A program made the position numbers and the translations under genes. DNA of 64,000 nucleotides. Source: Gnetum montanum. Its lineage: Eukaryota; Streptophyta; Gnetopsida; Gnetales; Gnetaceae. Under the pieces are notes generated by a model. That model was not told the origin of the DNA, searched no databases, and was given only the letters and a program-made list of their open reading frames with translations. The stretch lies in assembly GCA_015680685.1 (NCBI GenBank), contig MNCI01034797.1:112448-176447 (forward strand). The letters run 5' to 3'. Shown here one piece after another: positions 33,758 through 44,649 of this stretch; positions within the stretch are counted from its first letter, which is position 1, and each line of letters opens with the position of its first letter.

Positions 33758-34084
33758 AAGAAGAGGAAGAAAGAATTTATACTCATGTTGTAAATCAAAT
33801 AACAAAGTACTTCACAAGGAGAGATCAGACATATGGGATATAAGATATTTGTACTAATTAAAAAGGAGGAACTTTGAAGAGAGAACCTCATTAGAAATCT
33901 ACATAAACATCACTTCCTCTCAAGAGCAAGCAAGGTGAGTATAGGTAAGTATTGGTAAACATTTTCCTTAACTTGAATTATGTTTTTAGCTTGGTTTTAT
34001 AATTTCAATTGTCATAGGTAGCATCCCCTTTTATTTTCATTAATATTATATTACCATAATTTTAAAATTGCCAACTTCATATTG

Positions 34085-34241
34085 GAACATCCTACTATTT
34101 TGTGAGATGTTCCACTTGGGACATCCCATTCTATTCTTGGATGTTCCATTGTGTTTTAGCCCAACTTAGGTAATATGTCCCATTTTTTTGGGATGTTCCA
34201 ATGTATGAGTAAAACCCTCTTAAGGGCATTGGCTATATATA
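34085..34241 (+). promoter_or_regulatory. U3-like motif array and TATA box upstream of ORF2 (element C)
   Basis: GATGTTCC, GGGACATCCC, GGATGTTCC and ATGTCCC words crowd between 34085 and 34200. TATATATA follows at 34234-34241, about 110 bp before the ORF2 start. A further GGACATCCCAATCC lies at about 34282. The flanking bases match the C LTR variant, just as the internal array of B matches the B LTR variant. Confidence 0.45.
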
Positions 34242-34350
34242 CCCAATTAACTCTTTCTCTCATTTTATGCTGCTCAAGCCTTGGACATCCCAATCCAATT
34301 AACTAGGGCCTTTTCCTTCCTACATTTCTAGTCCATTTCTACTTAAATCC

Positions 34351-35952
34351 ATAGCACATAAGAAGAATGGTACATTAAGGATGCCTCCTCACAAGGGAAA
34401 AAGTACAAAGAAGCTTCTATAAGCAAGACAAGCACTTATTAGTACCAATTTTACTCTAGATATGCTTAGCATCGATTTAAGGTAACTCATTTAATTTCCA
34501 TTGTCTCTAAAAGAAGTCTCAGTTTTTAGTAAGGTCATCCAAAAGAATTAATTATAGTTTTCCAAGATATTATTTGGGATTCAATTGTCTCTATGTTTAA
34601 TTATGTACCTAAGATATGTAATATGTTATTACTAATGTTTCTATTGGGGCTTTTACATCTATTGTTGGGGATATTATGATTGAGGTTTCACCTCAAGTAG
34701 TAAATGCTATTTCTAGGATTTCAAGCTCTAAAGTTCATAGGATTACTATACATTCTATGAATGATATCTTCACCAATGGTGTGATTCAAGTTTCTCATGA
34801 TCAATTTTTTGATATCATTTTTAGTAATTCTCGATCTCTAAGAAGTGGAAAAGTATATAGGTGTCAAATGTCCTAGTATGCTTCCACCCTCTTATTTATT
34901 ATCTTGTATAACATTATTGTAAAATAAGGAAGCTACAATTATTGTTGCCAACACATGCATTTGTTCTCCATTATCTTCTACCCAAGTAGCCATTAGATTT
35001 GGGGTACATTCTTTACAAGGAAATGTTGGGTTTAATTACCAGAGAGAGGGTTTATGGACACATTCTTCTTATTATCTTATTGATTCATTAGGTAGGTGTC
35101 CCTATTTCTGATATGCCTCTTCTCAAAGGAAAGAGAAGTCTTACAAAATTTTCATAGAAAAGGAATCCTACACTTACTGATTCCAACGTTCTAGGTTATC
35201 CACCTCATAAGGCAAGAAGGAAGTAAGCATCATGTCCACCTAGGGCCTCTCCTTAGCTCAATAGGTCTAAATTTGTAAGTGCACAAATGAAATCTATCTT
35301 AAAGAAGTTCCTAAAATCCTTTTTGAAATCCTTGGGAATGATTGGATGAAATCTCTCTTACCTACGTAAGAGAATGAATGTAGGAGGCCTTACACCTCCT
35401 CTAGATGGTTATTATTTTAAGAATATTATGACTCCTCACTGGTCAAATGATGATGAGAACATTATATCTCTAGCTAAACTTTCCATAGTGGTTGGGCCAT
35501 CCTAAGGGTATGATTTGGGTAATGCATTTGATTTTGAGGATCTTGCTACATCACCTACACATGTCCAAGGGGAGTCTATTTCTCATTCTAAGAAGCTTGG
35601 ACTGAGTTCATATGTACAAGAGGATGTTCCTTAATCTTTTAAGAAGCAATTGATGGAGAGCATTTTCAGTGCCATAGCTCATTGGGAGTAAGCCACACCC
35701 AAAACTTATAAGAGGAAAGGCACATCTTCTTCTTCCTAGTAGGCTCCATCTCATTCTCATTCATCATCATGGTTTTTGGTGAAGCTTCATTTGTAAAGAG
35801 CTCTTGTCACCATGTCTTCTTTTGATGATGATGAGTAGCAAGTCTCTAGCTCCAACACTAGGAATGATGACAACAACAAGGAGACTTATCGACCCTCTCA
35901 TTCAACTTCCAACTCTAACAAGGATAATGATGATATGGAGGTTAGTGGATAG
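34351..35952 (+). pseudogene. ORF2 of element C: 'putative plant transposon protein'-like (degenerate)
   Basis: 534 codons from the position of the lost start (ATA at 34351, then AHKKNGT) to the TAG at 35950-35952. It aligns with B: IEVSPQVVNAISRISSS (34679 on), FTNGVIQVSHDQFFDIIF, GVPISDMPLLKG (about 35095-35130), and with A over the last 600 bases (NLSYLRKRMNV, YDLGNAFDFEDL, acidic tail, VSG-stop). Family and role are as for the B copy. Three copies sharing start, block order and stop show that this was one continuous ORF of about 535-550 residues. Many stops. Confidence 0.6.
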
Positions 35953-36546
35953 AGGCTTTGCATCATACTCTCCTTTTGGGTGATGTCCAAAAAGGAAAAG
36001 AGTTTTTGTGGCTATTTTGTGACTATGTGCATACTTGTGGAGATACAGTTATGGATAATTGCATGGGAACATGTTGTCATGCTATGTGCACTTTTTGTGG
36101 AATAATTTGGGGATAAGTTGTGATATGCATATTGGCTATATATGGTAATTTTATGGCTATGTGATACTTGTAGAGATACAATTATGATTGATTATATGGA
36201 AACATGTTATCATGTTATGTGCACTTTCTATGGTATACTTTGGGAATAATTTGTGATATGTATACTAGATATATATGGTTTATGCTTGCATAATGCACCA
36301 ATGGATAGATATGAATAGTTTTGGGTAGTTTTTGATGTTACCATTTTCTTATTTTACACTCTTATGATTTTAGATAATGGATATGTATCCTTTTAATGCT
36401 TTATCTTGTTTTCCTTTACCTTTCTTGCTATCATAGGATCCTTAATGAATATATATACAATTATTCTTTAATTTCTTAATCATATGATATTACAATTATG
36501 CTAATCCATTTTCTTAAGTTTTGGATGTCACCAAAAATGAGAAGAT
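35953..36546. other. 3' untranslated region and polypurine tract of C
   Basis: Contains a direct repeat: 'tagagatacaattatg...ggaaacatgtt(a/g)tcatg(c/t)tatgtgcactttctatgg' appears twice (about 36034-36105 and 36173-36235). The tract CAAAAATGAGAAGAT (36532-36546) directly precedes the LTR and is weaker than that of A. Confidence 0.55.
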
Positions 36547-37676
36547 TGTTGACCTATAAATATGTCAAAACCTTACAAAATGGAGAATGCGGAAGATGTG
36601 TTTGTATGGTCTTCCAAGGCTAAGAAATAACATCATAAGAACAAGGTGACAAGAGCTTATTGGTATAAAGACAAGGACTCCATGAGTTTGAGATAAGAGT
36701 TTCATTGTATCAAGACAAAGATCAAGATGAGATCAGGAAGAATGCTATGTTGAGATGACAAGAAGTCTCAAATAAGATGGAAATTTTCAAGGATGCATGA
36801 AGCCTACAATCCAACCAAAGATGTTTTGGTATCTGCCTAGACATCCCATAGGACTAGTATACATCCCATAGGTGAAGACTCAGTTTCAGGCTAGACATCT
36901 TACAAAAATATTAGACGCTCCAATTGTTGCTAAGACATTCCAATTTCTAGTGGGACATCGCACCTTCATGTGACTAGTTTTTAGTGAGATGTCTCAAGCT
37001 CGAATAGGACATCATAAGTAGTCATTTCCTAGTTGTTTCATGAATTCCAATGAGTATTTAAAAAGTAAAAGGCTATAAAATAGATTGGAAAACTTGTGAA
37101 AGAAAAAGAATAGTACAAGCACTGCTCATTGGAATATTCATTGTATACATCAAGTGAATCATGTTGTTCCTTATTTTTCTATCATTTATGAATTATTTTT
37201 TGTGATCTTAAATTGCATGGAATTTGTAAAGTTAGTTACATTCTCTCCTTGATTCTTTTCTCTCTTGATAGCCTTGTGGGATTGATGTGCTTCTTATGAG
37301 AAGACATCTTATGAGCTTATTGGGATCTTGTGGGGTTGTGTATGTTTCTAGTGAGAAAACATTACGTGTAGAGCTCACATCGTTATAAAGGTTATGGAAT
37401 CCTTGAAACACATTTTTAGCTTGTTAGGACCTTATGGGGTTGAGTGTGTTCCCTGCAAGAAAACACTCCAAGCAGAGGTCAAACTTTGTAAAGGCTGTAG
37501 TGTCCTCTAAACCACATTTTTTGAAGGAATAAAGTCTAAAGGTATGCAAGAATTATACCCTTTAAGTATGGAAGTACCCAAGTTGGGCAACCACATAAAT
37601 TATATGCAATTTTATTTGTCTTGGTAGTTTGAATTGGAGAACTTATTAAACCCTTCTTCTAAGTTCTCAGTCCTCA
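36547..37676 (+). repeat. 3' LTR of C (1130 bp)
   Basis: Starts TGTTGACC after the polypurine tract and ends TCCTCA. Homologous to the 5' LTR and to the LTRs of A and B. Confidence 0.85.
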
Positions 37677-38199
37677 AATAATATATCACATCAAATGTGA
37701 TGATATGTGTCATTTATAAAGGATGTTTATAGAAATAAAGCATAATAATTTTGCATCATTTTAAGTTTATCCTTGTATTTTGATAGCTATAAAATTAATG
37801 TAATGACGTAATGTTAATAATTTCTTATACATTTAACATTACATGTTAGCAATAAGAAATTAAAAGAGCATTAAAGTAAAGAGTTTTGCATTGAAATATA
37901 AATGTTCACCACTTGAAAAGTAGTAAACAAGTGTATGACATTAATCTATTATGATGTGTTTAGTTTGTTTTTAAATCATAATGATTATGAAAAATGATGT
38001 AAAAGTTCAATGTTATCTCATCCATTAATCATAATTACCTAATGACAATAGCCAACAAAAGGAAAATTTAATACATTTTTGTAATACATACTAATAGATT
38101 TCACCACTTAGAAGAAAATGGCAAACAAAAAAGGGAATACTTAAAAACATAAGCATCCAATGTTATTGTGTTTACAATGTCTTTTTGAGTAGTTGAATG
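37677..38199. other. F internal sequence right of element C
   Basis: AT-rich and non-coding. It links element C to the F protease remnant. There is no trace of RT, RNase H or integrase. Confidence 0.4.
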
Positions 38200-39038
38200 G
38201 GAAGGATCAAAGAAATCCTTCTTTTTAGCTAAGAGTGTGTTAAGTTCTCCAAAGTTTAAACCAACAAACTTGATATCAAAAACAAAGTTATCACTTAATT
38301 AGATCTATAGTGACAACTAAGTTCTTAGGAGAAGAAGGGACTATAGGTTTGGCCACAAGCTCAAGTTTAATATTAGTTAGTTTGTCACTAAGATAATAAG
38401 ATCAAATTTCTTAGTCTATGAAAGAAATATGTTCAATCTATTTTTTTGCTAACATCACTATCTTAGGGTTATGAACAAGAACGCAAATTTCCTAATGTAT
38501 TAGAGAAGATACAACTTGGTGTTAAACTAGCTAAGGATATCCTAGTATTTTGTTCACATCAAGACACTCATGTATGACAATAAAAAAGCTTCAAACTACA
38601 TAATAGCACCTACCAAAAATAGTAACCTCATGGGACCTATAACTTCTACTCGTGTGTTATTAAAAGAAACAAGATTAGTGTAGGTTTCATTGAAAGCTAC
38701 CTAATCATGAAGACTGAGATGCTTAATAAAAACATATGTGATCACATTATATTTGATGTCATCATCAACATGTATTTATTTAACTAAATATTTATGTGAT
38801 ATCTTAATGATGATGTATAATGATAGATAGAAATTATCTTTCATCTTCAAGTTAGTCTTAATGTTCTCAACATGAAAGTGTAGACTCTATGATCCATAAT
38901 GAAGGACTTGAAGATATGAAGATGTAGCTTTCATCTAAGTAGGAATGTTACTTAGGACTACAATCCTTTTAAGAGCATCATATCATATGATAGGATTCTC
39001 TTTAGAGATTATCATGAGATCATACATAGATAAACTAA
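38200..39038 (-). pseudogene. Gypsy aspartic protease of element F (degenerate)
   Basis: The minus-strand reading contains IHVDDDIKYNVIT (about 38773-38735), which takes the place of the catalytic 'IDNGSxLNV', then FNETYTNLVSFNNTRVEVIG, then GPMRLLFLVG, and after a stretch with many stops KFAFLFITLR. The order (active site, 'YDxTRREVxG', 'IGP', 'KFxxxG') is that of Tat/Ogre-type gypsy proteases. The same blocks occur in the G protease at 49.2-49.8 kb (HVDGHA, FNEIYNNLIFLNGT). The active-site Gly is lost. It continues the F coding strand past the E insertion at 39043. Confidence 0.55.
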
Positions 39039-39043
39039 TGCCT

Positions 39044-40053
39044 TAACAACCTAGCTAAAATTCCAAGGCTAGATTACTCTTTTTGTAGGAATGTCACCCA
39101 TCTATGACTAACCTATGAGTTGTGTCTATGAAGGAATGGTTAAAAGTCAAAGAAATCATCAACACAACAAAATATTAGATTCAAATCCAATCATCCCATG
39201 CTTATGACTATGGACCATAAGTCAAATCATAAATTTCCAACCTAACTTATAATCTTGAGTTCAAGAATGAAAATTTAGTAATTAAATAAAATTTGAAATT
39301 GAGTGCAAAACATAAATTAAGAGGATCACAAGGGAGACATCACCCAATCTATGATTCTAACTTGCTATTTCCTAATGCAACAACTTCAACAACCTACTTA
39401 TGAACTCCAATGATTTGTAGTTTCCACAAGGTTTAACAAATTCCTACTTGAAAATTGTTTAAAAAAATAAGAAATTAATTTTAACTTGATTTGGGTTCTC
39501 CTAGATATTGAATATACCTTCTTGGATAAGGTTCTTCCCATTTTAGACTAGAAGAACTTACATCTTAAATTTAAGAAAAATTTATAAGATATACATATCA
39601 ATTTTCATCGAGGAAATTAATATGGATCAATACTATTGTACGGAGATATTGATCTATATCATGATGGTGATGTCTATTGATTATTGATCTTTATAGTATT
39701 CATTGAATGGATTAATATCTCCATTCTATAGTAAGGTCTGAAGTCCTTTGATCCAATGTTATCAAATTATGTCATAGTCATTGTGAAGATCAATAAAATT
39801 TGGGCCAATACTAGTTGATTTTGATTATGTGGATTAACATTCACTATTAGAATATGTCAATGTCTATGATGCAAATTAATATGTTATTGATATGTATCAA
39901 TTCCACAATATCCTACAATAATACAAACTTAACAAAGTAATCAGTTCATATCATGGGACATCAGGAAATTTGATGTACTTCGAGATAGTAAAATAACCAA
40001 AAAGAATTAAAGATGTCTTCACATCAAAATTGAAGTAATTTTCGGGTTCATCA
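39044..40053 (-). repeat. 3' LTR of E (1010 bp)
   Basis: It aligns with 43064-44062, for example 'tgtcacc(tc)atctatgactaac' at 39090 and 43116, and AATTGAAGTAATTTTCGGG against AATTAAAGTAATTTTTGAG. Both copies are rich in the words GATTGATA and TGATATGTATCAATT. Confidence 0.8.
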
Positions 40054-40439
40054 TAGCCCATTGTGAGCTTTTGGCTAGTGACTAGCCAATCAAGGTGACA
40101 ATATCCCTGGTAGGCATAATATAAAAGATGCATGATATTGATTATTTCTAAATCACAACATCAATAATCTTCTCTTCACAACCAAAAATTCACCAAGCCT
40201 AACCATAATACTAAGAAATCATAATAATTATTTCAATTATAACTCAAAACAGTATTTCAACAAAAGCAAGCATTTCATTCTAATTTTTCAAAAACCAATA
40301 CTATTCTCATTGTAAAGAACAAAAACCTTTAGAAATTAAACATTAAACGATCACCATAATCCAAGCTTATTACCAAAAAGATTAACTACATAGTATAAAC
40401 AAAAATTAAACATGTTTAAATCCATGATTTAACATAAAA

Positions 40440-41600
40440 TGGCCTCTTTGGCCCCAAAAATAAGTAAATTACACATAATGATCAAATCTCAAATCCTTAT
40501 TCTATCTCCATACTCTCTTCAGAATGTTAGGATTTGACTCTCTCATCATCATCCCTAATCTGTGGGTGCACATTCTTCTTAATATCAATGATCCTCATGT
40601 CCATTTCTATAAGGATAAAACTTACCATTTCTAACATGGATAAGAGCTCTTGCTGGTATACTACACTTCCTAAAACTACATCCTCATTTCCTCTTGGAGT
40701 TTCTACACCTCATTAGCTTGAGTTACCAACATGAAGCCTATGTTGTTGAATTCCTTGATAAAAGAATCAATCTTGATGTAAATCTTAAGGAACTAGATGA
40801 AGGTGTTCTTCTTTGGGATAATAAGGTTTACCTTCATGCTAGTTTGGAGCTCTGATAGGCTCAACGTTTGTAGGATTGCTAAAATAAAAAATGAAAAACA
40901 TAATCTTAGTACATTATCTTTATAATGATATATCATATACCTAATTGGTAGGTACATGAAGTTGGCCTTCTCACCATATTTCAAGGCCTACATGACCCAA
41001 AGGGTTGGGCTTAGGAGGTAGCTAGTTTGCATTGATGGTAGGAGGTTGGTGATGATCATCCTAGTCATCACAAAATGTTCTAGACATAGATTCATAAAGT
41101 GGAGTCCTAGGGTCTGAGTTTTCTTGGAATCAGACTCTCGTATGAATTGGTGAAAAAAATCATACTTTTCTTCTATGTTGGCCTTTGATTTGAAGATGTG
41201 CTCATCACTAGAAGGCTAAACCACTCATGGAGCCATGCTAATGTGATTTTGATCGTAGTTTTCCTCACTGAGGAAACTAGGTAGTGCTCTAGACGATCTG
41301 CCTTGGTGAGATGAGGTTTCATATTTCAGTAGAATTCTAGGATCTTCTCCTAGTAAAACCAATCAATGGGGGATCTGATGAATGCTCCGCATTACATTTC
41401 CTCAATCTTCTAATTGATAGTTGCATCAGTGTGGTCAAACCACTCTATGTAGTTCACCTCAACATGGTATGAGGCAATTTTTGATCTTTAATTCCTAGGT
41501 ACTTACAAGATGATAAGAAAATTAAACATGCAAACCTTATCATCAATTTCCTCAATCAAGCCCATAATTACCTTTTCTTGATGCTCTATGATGGATGATT
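40440..41600 (-). pseudogene. Unidentified ORF of element E (degenerate)
   Basis: The minus-strand reading starts near MVESSIIEHQEKVIMGLIEE (about 41606), then VEVNYIEWFDHTDATIN, RSPIDWFY, MKPHLTKADRLEHYLVSSV, ITLAWLHEWFS and LKYGEKANFMYLPIRYM, with single stops between blocks. An intron-like piece (40940-40879) begins GTATATG and ends TTTTATTTTAG. I know no family with this pattern; no zinc knuckle, protease or RT motif is present. It may be the element's own accessory protein or a captured host gene. Confidence 0.4.
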
Positions 41601-42033
41601 CTACCATTTATGTCCTACTTACATGTGAGAATTGTTATGATGGAAAGAAAACATCATTATCTATCTAGAAAAATAAGAACATGTTCTAACTTAGTAAGAT
41701 GAAGCTTACCTAACATCTATAGAGGTGATGCTTACATGATGTGGATCCTAATCCCTAGTCATGGTTACTAGATCTAGCTAGAGCTTTGAAGAGTGAAAGA
41801 GAAAAAGTGATGTGACAACCGAATGAATCCCAGTGCCACATGAGAGAAGGGAAAGGGTTTTTTTGGGATAACGTTTATTCCCATGGGTGATGGCCTTTTA
41901 TTTTTTGACCACTACCTTATTATTACATTATTTTTTAAAACTTTTTTATTATAGTAATCTTCATAAAGCAATCAATATAATTCGATAACAATTAGATTGA
42001 ACTATGCTGCAAATGTGAAGAGAATTGATACAT

Positions 42034-42061
<28 letters not shown>
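42034..42061. repeat. (TA)14 microsatellite
   Basis: Fourteen uninterrupted TA units in the E interior. Confidence 0.95.
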
Positions 42062-42065
<4 letters not shown>

Positions 42066-42910
42066 CTAACATATCAAAGTCCATTGTGGTTGTGTTATTT
42101 AGATGTAAAAATCTTGGGAAAAAGTTTTCTTTATTGAACTATATCAATTTGAATTAATGTTATTGTATAATTACATATTGATACTTATCGCGGTCATGCT
42201 GTTTAGACATGAGACTCTCAGGAAATATTTTATCTTATCAAACTTGATCAATTTGGTTGATGAAAATTGATATCTTTATATTATTATATATTGAACTTTA
42301 TTAATTAAGTTGATATATTTATTTATAACTTGAATATAAATTCTTCCTTTATTAATTGGAATCAAAAAAATCAATACACTTTGATAACAGTTATCTTGAG
42401 ACATAAAGATATCTATGTATATTGATATGTTGATATCCTAATAAATTTCGTTTTTCTAGTCTATCAATAGATGTCAATTTTTTTATGTTCCTCAATAGGA
42501 TAAACATTTCCTATCATGGGTATTTGCACCCTATGATAATATTAATATAACTAAACTTAAAGAGAATAATGTTAATGAACCTATTTATTAATAATATTAC
42601 TTTCCTTTTCCACTTTCTATCATTAGATATTATTGTAAAGAATAAGAATCCATATATGACTAGGTTAGGAAGGCCCTTCCTAGGATTATTTAAAATTTCT
42701 TCTCACAAGGCATGCTTCATTTGTTGGAAGAATGACTTAAAATCTCAAGGTTTTCATCTTTCCTATTGTTTAAGGGACTAAGATATATTTTTTTCTAAAA
42801 ACTCATTTCCTAATTTGATCTTAGATTAGCTTCCATGTTGGTTATACCCTACTATCCTATCCAATTTTGATGGTATCGATCTATTTTCCTTCCCCACCAC
42901 TAGGAGTGCA

Positions 42911-42947
42911 CCCCTGCTTCCCCTCCCCCCTCCCCCCACCCAACCCC
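42911..42947 (-). other. G-rich tract with G-quadruplex pattern in the E leader
   Basis: The minus strand has G4, G3, G6, G6 and G4 runs separated by one or two bases (the plus strand has CCCC, CCCCCC, CCCCCC, CCC and CCCC). It lies about 95 bp downstream of the E PBS and is the most GC-rich spot in an AT-rich window. It satisfies the usual G-quadruplex rule. A role in replication or packaging of the element is speculation. Confidence 0.6.
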
Positions 42948-43040
42948 ATTAATTAATCTATGTTATATTCCTAGCCTAGGTTAATATGAAAATAAATCTT
43001 AAAAACATACTAAATCCTTGAAGAAGATTAACTTGACTAG

Positions 43041-43060
43041 CCTTCTTGGAAATGGCATCA
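43041..43060 (-). other. PBS of element E (tRNA-Asp type)
   Basis: The minus strand reads TGATGCCATTTCCAAGAA, three bases after the LTR end. The tRNA-Asp PBS of many plant gypsy elements is TGGCGCCGTTGCCGGGGA. All differences except one G-to-T are C-to-T or G-to-A. Confidence 0.6.
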
Positions 43061-43063
43061 AAT

Positions 43064-44062
43064 TGATGAACCAACCAAAATTCTAGGGATACATTACTCT
43101 CATTGTAGAAATGTCACCTCATCTATGACTAACCCACAAGTTGTATCTATGGAGGAATAGTTAAAAGTTAGAGAAATCATCAAGATAACAAATGATTAAA
43201 TTCAAATCCAATTAAATCCCATGCTTATGACTATTACTTATATGCCAAATCATAAATTTTTACCCTAACTTTTTTTCTTAAGTTCAAGAATGAAAATTTA
43301 GTAATAAATCAAATTTAAAATCATGGAGTACAAAACATGAATTATGAGAATCATAAGCAAAGCATCATCCAATCTGTGATTCTACCTTACTATTACTTAA
43401 CGCAGTAACCTTAATAGCCTGCCTATGGACTCTAATGGTCTGTAGTTGCCAAAAGGTTCAAAAAATCCTCCCTATAAAAGTGTTTAAATAAAATGAAGAA
43501 ATTTATTTCAACTTGACATGGATTCTCCTAGGTATTGAATCTCCCCTCTTAAGGTTCTCCCCATTTTATATTGGAAGAGCTTACATCTTAAATTTGAGAA
43601 AAATTTACAATATAGAAATATTGATTTTCATTGAGGAAATCAATATTGATTGATAATATTATAGTAATATATTGATATATATTCCAATGGTGATGTCTCT
43701 CAATTGTTAATCTTTAGAGCATCTGTAGTATGCATCAAGGTCCAAAGTCCTTTGATCCAATGTTATCGATTTTTGTAGTAGTCGATGTGGAGATTGATAA
43801 AATTTGGGTCAATACTAGTTGATTCTGATGATGTGGATTGATATGTTTTCCCTTATAATATGTCAAATTCTATGATGCAAATTGATATGTTATTGATACA
43901 TATCAATTCTACAGTATCTTGTGATAACACAGACTTAACAAAGTAATCAATTCATATCACACGGCATCAAGAAAATTGATTTACTTTGATATAGTAAAAT
44001 AGCAAAAAATAAAAATTAAATCCATTTCCACATTCAAATTAAAGTAATTTTTGAGTTCATCA
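43064..44062 (-). repeat. 5' LTR of E (999 bp)
   Basis: Minus-strand start TGATGAACTC at 44062 and end TTCATCA at 43064, an inverted pair TGATGAA/TTCATCA. Confidence 0.8.
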
Positions 44063-44649
44063 TGCCTTTAGAATGAATAATTATGGTCATTTTTATAGGG
44101 CCTTATTATTCATAGGCTAAGATGCTTATGGAGCAGGTTCCACCTTAACTAGCTATATAGGATTGATTGAAGGTGGAATGCTTTTTGAAGAAGTAGTCTC
44201 CTTTTTTTTCTAAAAAGAAATCTTCTTTGATATTCTAGAGGGTTTCTTTTGTACATCAATAGCCTTCTTCTTCTATTTATGTGATCTCTACTCATTGGTC
44301 TATGGCTATGAGTAAGGATTCTTTTTTAAGGTGATGGGAAAGGATGAGTAAATGTCTAAGGTGCAATAAGTGAAGAAATATCTTGCGATTCCATGTGATA
44401 AGGAATAGAATGAAAATAGGAAGGATTCATAGATTGGATGATAGAAGTGAAATTATGGGATTGGATAATATGAATATGATATAGAGATGCAGAATAGAGG
44501 TTTGGTTTTGATGACATAGTGATAGTCAGACTAATGAATTAGGTAATGCATAGTGATAGTCAGACCAATGAATTAAGTAAGGTTTCTATGGTTGTGAAGA
44601 TAAGTATTAATCCTACATGTAGCTAGAAAGGTAAATAACATAATACTCC

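Larger units (their letters stand above)
30958..37676 (+). mobile_element. Element C: full-length pol-less LTR retrotransposon (family ABC) nested in F
   Basis: Order: 5' LTR (to 32110), PBS, gag (32168-33757), promoter-like array with TATA, ORF2 (34351-35952), 3' untranslated region, polypurine tract and 3' LTR (36547-37676). The internal region of 4436 bp matches element B (4487 bp) and again lacks every pol domain. AATAAT occurs at 30952-30957 and at 37677-37682, which would place the left end at 30958 and give a 5' LTR of 1153 bp against 1130 bp for the 3' LTR. The first about 170 bp of that 5' LTR cannot be aligned, so the left end is uncertain. Confidence 0.7.
39044..44062 (-). mobile_element. 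Element E: LTR retrotransposon with tRNA-Asp PBS and TSD, no pol, nested in F
   Basis: Two direct repeats of about 1 kb (39044-40053 and 43064-44062) enclose 3.0 kb. On the minus strand the LTR reads TGATGAAC...TTCATCA, and a PBS with tRNA-Asp form follows the high-coordinate copy. TGCCT stands at 39039-39043 and at 44063-44067, a perfect 5-bp target-site duplication. On either side, F gag (right) and F protease (left) continue on the minus strand, which confirms the insertion. The 3.0 kb interior holds one degenerate ORF without enzyme motifs. Confidence 0.75.

Noticed and set aside
30952-37682. AATAAT as a proven target-site duplication of element C
   Set aside because: The six bases match and give a sensible LTR length, but the first about 170 bp of the 5' LTR do not align and the word is common in AT-rich DNA. 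It is given only as a possible left border.
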